A DNA stretch of 64,000 nucleotides, from the NCBI RefSeq assembly GCF_014653785.1, contig NZ_BNAS01000009.1, positions 87,861-151,860 on the forward strand, written 5' to 3'. Below, piece by piece: positions 17,665 to 24,866 of this stretch (the stretch's first letter is position 1; each line of letters opens with the position of its first letter). Position numbers and translations under genes: made by a program. The notes beneath the pieces are model-generated. The model saw nothing but the letters and a program-made list of their open reading frames with translations. It was not told where the DNA came from and made no database searches. This DNA comes from Promicromonospora soli. GTDB taxonomy: Bacteria; Actinomycetota; Actinomycetes; Actinomycetales; Cellulomonadaceae.

Positions 17665-18237
17665 TCAGCGCACCACCTCGAAGACCTGCTTCTGGACGCC
17701 GTTCCTGTACGCCTCGTGCTCGACCAGCCGAAGCTTCTGCGCCGGCTTGTCGGCGTCGCTGAACAGCGGCTTGCCCTGGCCCAGGAGCACCGGGTAGACG
17801 AGCAGGTGGTACGCGTCGATGAGCCCGGCGTCCGCGAGCGCCCGCGTGAGGGACACGCTGCCGTGCACCTGGATCTCGCCGCCGTCGGACTCCTTGAGCC
17901 GCGCAACATCGTCCAGCGAGCGCAGGATCGTGGTCTCGCCCCAGCTGTCGGTCAGGTCGTCCTCGGTGAGCGTCGTGGACACGACGTACTTGGGCAGGGT
18001 GTTGTACCGCGTGAACTCGTCCATGTCGGGCCAGACGGGCGCGAACATCTCGTAGCTCACGCGGCCGAGGAGCAGCGCGCCCGCCTCCTCCTGCTCACGC
18101 CCCTTGAGCTCGTAGGCCTCGGGCACGACGTCGACGGTCTTGAACGTCCACGCCGTGTCGTGCAGCTCCGGGTCGCCGCCGGTCGGGTCGACCTTGCCGT
18201 CGAGCGAGACGAAGTGCGTGGCGACGATGTTGCGCAT
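17665..18237 (-). CDS. Dihydrofolate reductase family protein (RibD C-terminal-like)
   Basis: A 190-residue member of the DHFR/RibD-C superfamily with N-terminal VATHFVSLDGKV, the central LLLGRVSYEMF and the C-terminal DAYHLLVYPVLLGQGKPLF. These NADPH-binding proteins are common in actinobacteria and mostly uncharacterised; they are not the housekeeping folA enzyme. GGAGAA lies upstream of the start. The gene is divergent from the alpha/beta hydrolase with a 190-bp gap. Confidence 0.88.
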   Translation of the reverse strand: MRNIVATHFVSLDGKVDPTGGDPELHDTAWTFKTVDVVPEAYELKGREQEEAGALLLGRVSYEMFAPVWPDMDEFTRYNTLPKYVVSTTLTEDDLTDSWGETTILRSLDDVARLKESDGGEIQVHGSVSLTRALADAGLIDAYHLLVYPVLLGQGKPLFSDADKPAQKLRLVEHEAYRNGVQKQVFEVVR

Positions 18238-18427
18238 GCGAGTTTCTCCTTGTCGTGCGGCCGCACGGTGCGGCCCTCCAGCAAGTCAGACGAGGCGGGT
18301 GCGAAGAACTCATCGGATGAGCAACGCTGGGAACGATCCGGCAACGACCCGGAAGCGGAACGTCCGGATCTGGTTCTAGCGTAGGACTCACCGGCATCCG
18401 GCCGCACTCACCACGGGAGACAAGATC

Positions 18428-19114
18428 ATGGACATCCTGCTCATCGGAGGCCTCTGGCTCGACGCGTCCGCCTGGGACGACGTAGTACCCGAGCTCGAGG
18501 CGCTCGGCCACCGCCCCGTGCCGATCACGCTCCCGGGCCAGGGAGACGGGGCGACGTCGGCCACGCTCGACGACCAGGTCGCCACGGTTGTCGCGGCCGT
18601 CGACGCGGCGCACGGGAAGCCGCTGGTCGTAGGGCATTCCGCCGCCTGCACGCTGGCCTGGCTCGCCGCCGACGCGCGTCCTGAGAAGGTGGCCGGCGTG
18701 ACGCTGATAGGCGGCTTCCCCTGGGACGACGGCAAGCTCTACGCCGATCTTTTCGAGATGACGGACGGCGTCATGCCGTTCCCCGGCTGGGGGCCGTTCG
18801 ATGGGCCCGACTCCGACGACCTCTCCGAGGAGGCCAGGAACGCCATGGCGGCCGCCGCGATCCCCGTCCCCGAGGGGGTCGCCCGAGGCGTGGTGCGCCT
18901 GTCCGACGAACGCCGGTTCGACGTGCCCGTGGTGGTCGTGTGCCCAGAGTTCACGCCCGCCCAGGCTCAGCAGTGGATCGACGCCGGCGACGTGCCCGAG
19001 CTCGCCAGGGCCAAGCACGTCGACCTCGTCGACCTCGACTCGGGCCACTGGCCCATGTTCTCCCGGCCGACCGAGCTCGCCGGGGTGCTGGCTCGGGCGG
19101 CAGAGTCGGTGTGA
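18428..19114 (+). CDS. Alpha/beta hydrolase
   Basis: A 228-residue alpha/beta-hydrolase fold protein. The nucleophile elbow is GHSAA near residue 78, the oxyanion region is near the N-terminus (LIGGLWLDASAWDDV), and a terminal His lies in DSGHWPMFS. There is no signal peptide, so it is cytosolic. GGAGAC precedes the ATG at 18428. It resembles small esterases and haloalkane-dehalogenase-like hydrolases, and a substrate is not assignable. A 7-bp stem terminator follows. Confidence 0.88.
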   Translation: MDILLIGGLWLDASAWDDVVPELEALGHRPVPITLPGQGDGATSATLDDQVATVVAAVDAAHGKPLVVGHSAACTLAWLAADARPEKVAGVTLIGGFPWDDGKLYADLFEMTDGVMPFPGWGPFDGPDSDDLSEEARNAMAAAAIPVPEGVARGVVRLSDERRFDVPVVVVCPEFTPAQAQQWIDAGDVPELARAKHVDLVDLDSGHWPMFSRPTELAGVLARAAESV

Positions 19115-19126
19115 CGGCGTCGTCCT

Positions 19127-19145
19127 GGCCCGCCCGGAGCGGGCC
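19127..19145. terminator. Terminator hairpin between convergent genes
   Basis: GGCCCGC (19127-19133) pairs with GCGGGCC (19139-19145) around a five-base loop, between the convergent alpha/beta hydrolase and two-helix membrane protein genes. Confidence 0.65.
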
Positions 19146-19160
19146 CGGCCAGGCGGGCCG

Positions 19161-19754
19161 TCACCGCCGCAGGCCGAGGTCCCGCAGCTCGAGGTCGGCC
19201 AGCCGGCGCACGACGGCGGGGTCGCCCTCCCGCCACGCGCCCACCGGGTCGTCGGAGATCTGGGTCAGGGACCGCAGCGGCTGGTTCGCGAGCGCGCGCA
19301 GGGCCAGCAGCGCCGGGTCTGCCCCGACGAGGCGCTGTGCGGCGCTGGCCCGCCGCACGAACCGGATCCGGAGCGGCACATACAGCACCGCCACGAGCAG
19401 CACCGGGATCAGGAACACCGCGATCCCGACCAGCAGCGCGCCGTCCTCCACGAACTCGACCTGGGAGCGTCCGGCGGCGGCCAGGCTCTCCGCGGCGTCC
19501 GCCGCACCGCGGAAGGGTGCGGCCAGGTCGTCCCCCACGCCAGGGATGGCGCCGATCTGACCCTCGACGTCGTTGAACCGGCCGGCCATATCGTCGGCCG
19601 CCGACGCCGTCGCCCGGCCCGGCCGCCCCAGCTGCAGGGTGGCATCGTGAACCTCACGCCCGGCCCAGGCCCAGCCCGCGATCCAGCCGAGCAGCAGCAG
19701 ATCGCCGAGCACCTGGCGGGCGCACCGGGCGGGTGCTGCCGCGTACAACCTCAT
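19161..19754 (-). CDS. Hypothetical membrane protein with two hydrophobic segments
   Basis: A 197-residue protein of unknown function. A first hydrophobic helix lies at about residues 15-32 (GDLLLLGWIAGWAWAG) and a second at about 107-127 (LLVGIAVFLIPVLLVAVLY). The extracytoplasmic stretch between them is Ala/Asp-rich, and the C-terminal cytoplasmic domain is rich in Leu and Arg (REGDPAVVRRLADLELRD). GGAGG precedes the ATG at 19754. It is divergent from the EF-hand gene. No recognisable family. Confidence 0.75.
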   Translation of the reverse strand: MRLYAAAPARCARQVLGDLLLLGWIAGWAWAGREVHDATLQLGRPGRATASAADDMAGRFNDVEGQIGAIPGVGDDLAAPFRGAADAAESLAAAGRSQVEFVEDGALLVGIAVFLIPVLLVAVLYVPLRIRFVRRASAAQRLVGADPALLALRALANQPLRSLTQISDDPVGAWREGDPAVVRRLADLELRDLGLRR

Positions 19755-19884
19755 GGTCTGGTCCTCCGGACGTCGACGAGTCGCACGCCGCACCGTATCG
19801 GACGTGGGGACATTCGGGGCACCGACGGAACCGATGTGGTTGCATACTCCCCGACTTGTCCCTGAGATGACGGAGGTACTGCCC

Positions 19885-20094
19885 ATGACTGCCGACGACG
19901 AGCTGACCCGGACCTTTGTCGAGTTCGACTCCGACGGCGACGGCCGCATCACCGCGGACGAGTTCCGCCAGGCCATGGGCACCCGCGGCGAGGAGGTCAC
20001 CGACAAGGACCTCGACGAGATCTTCGGCAAGGCCGACCACGACCAGGACGGCCGCATCGACCTGGCCGAGTTCACGGTGGCCTGGGACGCCTGA
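19885..20094 (+). CDS. Two-EF-hand calcium-binding protein
   Basis: A 69-residue calmodulin-like protein with two canonical 12-residue loops: DSDGDGRITADE (15-26) and DHDQDGRIDLAE (51-62). Both have Asp at positions 1, 3 and 5 and Glu at 12, so both should bind Ca2+. The ATG at 19885 is preceded by GGAGGT; an ATG at 19867 lacks a good site. Small soluble EF-hand proteins are well known in actinobacteria as calcium buffers or sensors. The partner is unknown. Confidence 0.9.
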   Translation: MTADDELTRTFVEFDSDGDGRITADEFRQAMGTRGEEVTDKDLDEIFGKADHDQDGRIDLAEFTVAWDA

Positions 20095-20158
20095 GCGCAC
20101 CCGCCGCGCACTGCGCCACGCCGGCGTCGGCCGGGTTGGTGCGAGCAACCGCCGTCGC

Positions 20159-20164
20159 TACACT
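20159..20164 (+). promoter_or_regulatory. -10 box TACACT for a leaderless transcript
   Basis: TACACT is followed by six bases (CGCGCA) and the GTG at 20171. This fixes the most upstream plausible start of the DUF6153-like gene and implies a leaderless mRNA. Confidence 0.6.
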
Positions 20165-20170
20165 CGCGCA

Positions 20171-20665
20171 GTGGCCGAGGAGCGGGGGGTGACGGTGGAG
20201 CGGTTGTTCCGATGCCGGCTGTCGGCCTTCGCCCACGGGACGTGGGCGCGGCACGGCGTTCTCGCGGCGCTCGTGGCCGCCCTGGTGCTGGGTGTCGTCG
20301 CGATGCATGCGATGAGCAGCGCGGCCTCGCACCACCACACCACCGTGCCCTTCAGCTCCCCTGCTGCCGGCGCGGTGTCCGCCCTCGGCTCCCCGCCGGA
20401 CACGATCCCCGGCCAGGCCCACGCCGACGAGGCGCACACCCACGCCCCCGAGGACTGTGCCGACGGCGACTGCGGCGGGCACGGGATGCTCACCGCCATG
20501 TGCCTCATGGTTCTCGTGGTGGTGATCGGTGCGGCACGCCCCCGGCTTCGCATGCTGCCCTGGGGCGCGTACCGAGCCGTGCGGGGAATGCTCCCGCCCG
20601 CGGGCCTCGGCGTCGCCGCACTGGCGGGGCCCTCATTGGTCGCTCTCGGGATCAGCAGGACGTAG
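20171..20665 (+). CDS. DUF6153-like small membrane protein
   Basis: A 164-residue protein with a hydrophobic N-terminal helix ending in VVAMHAMSS followed by a His run (ASHHHT). A middle Cys/His patch (ADEAHTHAPEDCADGDCGGHG) precedes a second hydrophobic helix (MLTAMCLMVLVVVIGAA). The pattern fits the actinobacterial DUF6153 family, whose members are often next to DUF305 genes, as here. Metal handling, probably copper, is inferred from the Cys/His content and the neighbour. The start at 20171 is supported by a TACACT box six bases upstream; a GTG at 20189 is an alternative. Confidence 0.7.
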   Translation: MAEERGVTVERLFRCRLSAFAHGTWARHGVLAALVAALVLGVVAMHAMSSAASHHHTTVPFSSPAAGAVSALGSPPDTIPGQAHADEAHTHAPEDCADGDCGGHGMLTAMCLMVLVVVIGAARPRLRMLPWGAYRAVRGMLPPAGLGVAALAGPSLVALGISRT

Positions 20666-20756
20666 GAGCAGCCGTACGCCGGCGCAGGACCAGTGCGCCG
20701 GCCGCTGCACGAGGCCCATCCGGGCACCCCTACGTCTATCGAGAGGTACTTGTTCC

Positions 20757-21311
20757 TTGAAGCGCACCACCGCGACGTTCGTCGCGCTCATCTCCGCCCT
20801 GACCCTGGCAGCCTGCTCCGACGACGCGTCGACCGGCGCGGGCTCCGGGGAGCCGGCCTTCAACGATGCGGACGTGATGTTCGCCCAGATGATGGTCCCC
20901 CACCACGAGCAGGCGATCGAGGTCTCGGACGTCGTCCTGGCCAAGTCCGGGGTCGACCCGCAGATCGCCGCCCTCGCTGAGCAGATCAAGGCCGCCCAGG
21001 GCCCGGAGATCGAACAGCTCAACGTCTGGCTCGAGGAGTGGGACGCCGGCGAGGCCGGTATGGAGGGCATGGACCACGGCATGGAGGGCATGCTGAGCGA
21101 AGCCGACATGCAGCACCTGGCCGACTCCGACGGCGCAGCGGTCGGGGACGCGTTCCTCGAGCACATGATCGCGCACCACGAGGGCGCGGTCGCCATGGCC
21201 GAGACCGAGGTCGCCGACGGCGCGAACGCCGACGCGGTCGCCATGGCCGAGTCCGTCATCGAGACCCAGACCGCCGAGATCGAGACCATGCGGGGCCTGC
21301 TTGCGGAGTAA
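20757..21311 (+). CDS. DUF305 family lipoprotein
   Basis: A 184-residue exported protein with a lipoprotein signal ending in LAAC (Cys about residue 20) and two DUF305 repeats, recognised by MMVPHHEQAIEVS and MIAHHEGAVAMAE. The paired His-His motifs and the Met-rich link (GMEGMDHGMEGM) suggest metal binding. DUF305 proteins are ferritin-like four-helix bundles often found with copper-resistance genes. The start is a TTG at 20757 with GAGAGG about ten bases upstream; no ATG or GTG gives the signal peptide. It is probably cotranscribed with the DUF6153-like gene. Confidence 0.88.
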   Translation: MKRTTATFVALISALTLAACSDDASTGAGSGEPAFNDADVMFAQMMVPHHEQAIEVSDVVLAKSGVDPQIAALAEQIKAAQGPEIEQLNVWLEEWDAGEAGMEGMDHGMEGMLSEADMQHLADSDGAAVGDAFLEHMIAHHEGAVAMAETEVADGANADAVAMAESVIETQTAEIETMRGLLAE

Positions 21312-21355
21312 GCGGCGAGCAACCGCCCACACCCATCGCGCCGAGCTGTGACTGT

Positions 21356-21393
21356 TCTGCTCGGCCCTGGCCTGCCGGCCCGGGCCGAGCAGA
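21356..21393 (+). terminator. 12-bp stem terminator after the DUF305 gene
   Basis: TCTGCTCGGCCC (21356-21367) pairs with GGGCCGAGCAGA (21382-21393) around a 14-base loop. It lies 45 bases after the DUF305 stop and should end that transcript. Confidence 0.8.
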
Positions 21394-21484
21394 TGGCCGA
21401 CTTCTCAGGGCCGGCGTCGCGCACGGTACGTGACCACCGTGCGACGCCGGCACCGGTGCGTCGACACGACGTGAGGAAGAGCCG

Positions 21485-22288
21485 TTGAGCCATCCCCAAG
21501 ACCGCGGCGCACTGCTGCCTTCCACCGGGCCGACGCCCGGAGCTCCCTTCCCGACCGCCCCTCCGCCGTCGGGCAGCAGCCCGGCGGGCCGCCTGCAGCC
21601 TCCCCGCCACGCCGCGAAGGCCTCCCGCGGCACTACCCGTACCGACGCCAACCTTGCCCGCCAGACGGCCGCGATGGCCGGCCTGGCGGCGGGCGTGGTG
21701 CACTGCGCCGCCACCCCCAGCCACTGGGAGGAGTGGATCCTCGCGGGGGTCTTCTTCACCGCCGCCACGGCGTTCCAGGTGGTCTGGGGAGTGCTCCAGT
21801 TCCTGTTCGAGAGTGCGGTTCTCCGGGTGGCTGGGCTGGTCGCCAACCTGGGGCTGCTCGCCGTGTGGGCGGTCAGCCGCGTCGGCGGGATGCCGTTCGG
21901 ACCCGGCGCGGGCGTCCCTGAGCCGGCGGGACCCGCAGACCTGATCGTCGGCGCGCTGGAGGCAGTCGCCGTGGTCGGCCTGCTGTGGTCGCTCCTACCG
22001 CGAGAACGCCACGGCGTACTGACCCCCGTGGGCTATCGCACGGTCGTCGGGCTCGCCCTCCTGACGTTCGGGGCCACCGCTGTTCCCGGCGTGTCCGCCG
22101 CGCTGGAGCACAGCCACGCGCACGGCACCGGGGAGGGAGGTGGCCACGACCACCACGACATGCACGAGCCGACGGACCCGGCCACGACCGGTGGCTCCGA
22201 AGCGCCCGCAGAGGACGGGAAGAAGACCCAGCAGCCGGAACCGTCCGGCGACGGCCACTCCCACGCCCCCGGCGAGGAGCACGACTGA
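21485..22288 (+). CDS. Membrane protein with histidine-rich C-terminal tail
   Basis: A 267-residue protein of unknown family. The first about 60 residues are Pro/Ser-rich and probably cytoplasmic. Five or so hydrophobic segments follow (including WILAGVFFTAATAFQVVWG and LALLTFGATAVPGV). The C-terminal about 60 residues are hydrophilic with repeated His (HSHAHG, GHDHHDMHE, DGHSHAPGEEHD). The tail suggests binding of Zn, Ni or Cu, and the DUF305/DUF6153-like neighbours fit a metal role. The TTG at 21485 follows GAGGAAGAG closely. The leader contains several short inverted repeats. Confidence 0.75.
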   Translation: MSHPQDRGALLPSTGPTPGAPFPTAPPPSGSSPAGRLQPPRHAAKASRGTTRTDANLARQTAAMAGLAAGVVHCAATPSHWEEWILAGVFFTAATAFQVVWGVLQFLFESAVLRVAGLVANLGLLAVWAVSRVGGMPFGPGAGVPEPAGPADLIVGALEAVAVVGLLWSLLPRERHGVLTPVGYRTVVGLALLTFGATAVPGVSAALEHSHAHGTGEGGGHDHHDMHEPTDPATTGGSEAPAEDGKKTQQPEPSGDGHSHAPGEEHD

Positions 22289-22391
22289 CCGGCGGGCGGC
22301 CGGCCGGCCAGAATCGCGGGGGGCGGCTCCACGCCTGCAGCCCGCTTATGGTTGACCTGTCAGCTCGCTTCGAGGCCGAGAGGAGTCCGTC

Positions 22392-23066
22392 GTGGCGTGG
22401 ACGGACCTCGTCCCGGACCTCCTGGGCGTCTTCTTCTTCGCCGTGTCGGGCTCGCTGCTCGCCGTCCGGCGTCATTTCGACATCGTCGGCTCGCTCATGC
22501 TCGGCACCTGCGTCGGTCTCGGCGGCGGGATCCTGCGGGACGTCATCCTCGCCGCCGGGGTGCCGCGGGCCTTCGACTCACCGATCTACCTCGTCCCGCC
22601 CGTGGTCGCCGCGATCGTCGTGTACTTCTTCGCCCACGTCGTGCAGCGCTTCCACGACGTCCTGATCACGTTCGACGCCGCCGGCATGGCCCTCTTCTCG
22701 GTCACCGGCACGCTCGTCTCGCTCGCCGAGGGCATGAACCCGGTAGCCGCCGCGATTCTGGGCCTGATCACCGCCGTGGGCGGCGGCGTCATCCGCGACG
22801 TCGTCGCGAACGACGTGCCGCAGGTCTTCCGCGCACGCGGCCTGTACGCCATCCCGGCGCTGCTCGGGGCCGGGCTCACGAGCCTCGCCTCCTGGGCGGA
22901 CTGGTTCAACCTCGGCGCCGGCGCGGCGATCGCCGCGCTCGTGTTCGGCCTGCGGATGGTCTCCCTGCGCTATCGCTGGGAGGCGCCTCCCGCCGGCGGC
23001 CACCGTCACTCGGCGCGCAGCCACGACGACGTCGCACCACACCGACCGCGCCGCCGGCGGCCCTGA
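22392..23066 (+). CDS. TRIC/YicG-family (UPF0126) cation channel-like membrane protein
   Basis: A 224-residue membrane protein made of two three-helix repeats. Each repeat carries the diagnostic Gly-Arg-Asp motif: GLGGGILRDV (near residue 45) and AVGGGVIRDV (near residue 132). Prokaryotic homologues of trimeric intracellular cation channels share this fold. The C-terminus is a basic, His-containing tail (HRPRRRR). The GTG at 22392 has AGGAG six bases upstream. It stands alone; cation permeation is the family role. Confidence 0.88.
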   Translation: MAWTDLVPDLLGVFFFAVSGSLLAVRRHFDIVGSLMLGTCVGLGGGILRDVILAAGVPRAFDSPIYLVPPVVAAIVVYFFAHVVQRFHDVLITFDAAGMALFSVTGTLVSLAEGMNPVAAAILGLITAVGGGVIRDVVANDVPQVFRARGLYAIPALLGAGLTSLASWADWFNLGAGAAIAALVFGLRMVSLRYRWEAPPAGGHRHSARSHDDVAPHRPRRRRP

Positions 23067-23179
23067 GACCAACGCGCGGTGCGAGTGACCGTCGCCGGTG
23101 ACACCGTTGTAAGTGCCCGGAGAGTCGAATTCGGGCGCTCGGGCCCGCCGGCTCGGGCTCCACGAGGTGGGGAGACGCC

Positions 23180-23404
23180 ATGAGCACGGGCGACAAGATC
23201 GAGCACAAGGCCGAGGAGGCCGAGGGCCGCATCAAGAAGAACCTCGGTGACGCGGGGGACGACCCTGAGATGGAGGCCGAAGGCCGCCGTGAGATCCTCG
23301 CCGCCGAGGCGAAGCAGGCCGGCGACAAGGTCAAGGACGTGGCAGAAGACGTCAAGGACAAGGGCGAGGACATGGTCGACAAGATGCGAGACCGGAACCG
23401 CTGA
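23180..23404 (+). CDS. CsbD-family stress protein
   Basis: A 74-residue, highly charged (Lys/Glu/Asp) protein resembling CsbD/YjbJ, with GDKIEHKAEEAEGRIKKNLG typical of the family start and amphipathic helices after it. CsbD-like proteins are abundant general-stress proteins without known activity. GGGGAG precedes the ATG. A strong hairpin terminator follows the stop. Confidence 0.85.
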   Translation: MSTGDKIEHKAEEAEGRIKKNLGDAGDDPEMEAEGRREILAAEAKQAGDKVKDVAEDVKDKGEDMVDKMRDRNR

Positions 23405-23416
23405 CCCCTCCACCAG

Positions 23417-23445
23417 GTGGCCGGGCTGTACTTCAGCCCGGCCAC
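23417..23445 (+). terminator. 12-bp stem terminator after the CsbD gene
   Basis: GTGGCCGGGCTG (23417-23428) pairs perfectly with CAGCCCGGCCAC (23434-23445) around a TACTT loop, 12 bases after the CsbD-like stop. Confidence 0.85.
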
Positions 23446-23564
23446 GCTGCCGATGAACACCAGCCCTCGCGCGGGTGGCTGCCAGCACCACCGTGTCCGG
23501 AGGATGTCCGGGAAATGCTGTCTGGTGTGGTCCGCTCCTGGGCACGGACGTAGAGTCGAAATGG

Positions 23565-23586
23565 TCGCGATCGACGGGGATCGCGA
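23565..23586 (+). promoter_or_regulatory. Inverted repeat upstream of the CHRD gene
   Basis: TCGCGATC (23565-23572) and GATCGCGA (23579-23586) form an inverted repeat with a six-base centre, ending 24 bases before the CHRD start codon. It is well placed for a repressor operator or a 5' leader stem. No known consensus is recognised. Confidence 0.45.
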
Positions 23587-23610
23587 GTCGGAACGTAAAG
23601 GAGATCGGCC

Positions 23611-24057
23611 ATGCCCAGGAACCACTCCACCCTCGTCCGGCCGGTCGCCGCCGCGGCCCTCGGCCTCGGGCTGATGCTCGCGGCGGGATCGCCCGCGAGC
23701 GGAGCACCGAACTCCGTCCCGCTCAACGTCGGTCAGGAGACGACGGGCTCCCACACCGGCGCGAGCGGTTCCTTCACGTACACCATCGACGACGACACCC
23801 TGTGCTACACGCTCACCGCCAGGAACCTGTCGGTGGACGCCGTTGCGGCGCACATCCACGTCGGCGACCGGAAGGTCGCGGGCCCGATCGTCGTGCCGCT
23901 CGACGTCGGGGAGGGAACAAGCTTCAGCCTCAGCGACTGCGTGACGGCCGACCCGGCACTCCTCGCCGATATCGAGGACAACCCGCGGGACTACTACGTC
24001 AACGTGCACACGCCGACGTTCCCCGGCGGCGAGATCCGGGGGCAGCTCACGCACTGA
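23611..24057 (+). CDS. Secreted CHRD-domain protein
   Basis: A 148-residue protein with an N-terminal Sec signal peptide (basic LVRPVAAAALGLGLMLAAG, cleavage near ASGAP) followed by a single CHRD domain (TGSHTGASGSFTYTID to FPGGEIRGQLTH). CHRD domains occur in chordin and in many bacterial exported proteins of unknown function. One Cys pair (TLCYTL, SDCVTA) may form a disulphide. AAAGGAG precedes the ATG. A 5'-truncated methyltransferase begins immediately after its stop. Confidence 0.88.
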   Translation: MPRNHSTLVRPVAAAALGLGLMLAAGSPASGAPNSVPLNVGQETTGSHTGASGSFTYTIDDDTLCYTLTARNLSVDAVAAHIHVGDRKVAGPIVVPLDVGEGTSFSLSDCVTADPALLADIEDNPRDYYVNVHTPTFPGGEIRGQLTH

Positions 24058-24059
24058 GG

Positions 24060-24866
24060 CCGCGAAAGATCACCGCGGAGGTCCTGGTCAACCAGCACAG
24101 CCTGAACTTCCTGGCCCCCGTCGGCCGGATGTTCGGCGCGGTCGGTGCCGCTCTCCCCCGGCTTCTCGAGGTCTACCGCACCGGCGACGGGCTGAGCTGG
24201 GACGAGTTCGGCGATGACGCACGAGAAGGGCAGTCGGACGTGAACCGGCCGTGGTTCGAGCACCGGCTGGCGAAGGCGCTCGCCGGCGTAAAGGAGCTGC
24301 ACGGGCTGCTCGCGCGTCCCGGCGCCCGCGTCCTGGACGTCGGCTGCGGTGGCGGCTGGTCGAGCATCGCGCTGGGCCGGGCGTACCCCACCGCCGTGGT
24401 CCATGGGATCGATATCGATGAACCGTCGGTATCGATGGCTGTCGAGAACGCCCGGGCCGCCGGCGTCGCCGACCGGGTCCGGTTCTCCCACGGTGACGCC
24501 GCTGAGCTTCCGGCCGGTCGCTATGACGTGGCCTTCGCCTTCGAGTGCGTCCACGACATGCCCCGGCCGGTCGACGTGCTCACAGCCGTCCGGAAGTCGC
24601 TGACGCCCTGCGCTCCGCTGATCGTGATGGACGAGGCGGTGGCCGACTCGTTCGCGCCGGACGGCGACGAGGTCGAGCGCCTCATGTACGGCTACAGCAT
24701 CTTCGTCTGCCTGCCCGACGGCCGCTCCAGCAGCCCGAGCGCGGCCACCGGGACGGTGATGCGCCCGTCCCGGCTGCGGGAGTACGCCGAGGCCGCCGGT
24801 TTCGGCGAGCTCGAGGTCTTGCCGATCGCGGACTTCGCGTTCTTCCGCTTCTACCGCCTCAGCTGA
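24060..24866 (+). pseudogene. 5'-truncated SAM-dependent methyltransferase (Rv2258c-like)
   Basis: The frame reads as a class I methyltransferase from its middle onward: the linker VLVNQHSLNFLAPVG, SAM motif I VLDVGCGGGW, then HGIDIDEPS and a good C-terminus. Family members of this type are about 350 residues and start with a winged-helix domain of about 90 residues, which is absent. The frame runs upstream into the CHRD gene in a different phase, and the first ATG (24129) has no ribosome site. The 5' end thus appears lost. Translation of a shortened catalytic domain cannot be excluded. Its stop overlaps the end of the convergent lnt-like gene by eight bases. Confidence 0.65.
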
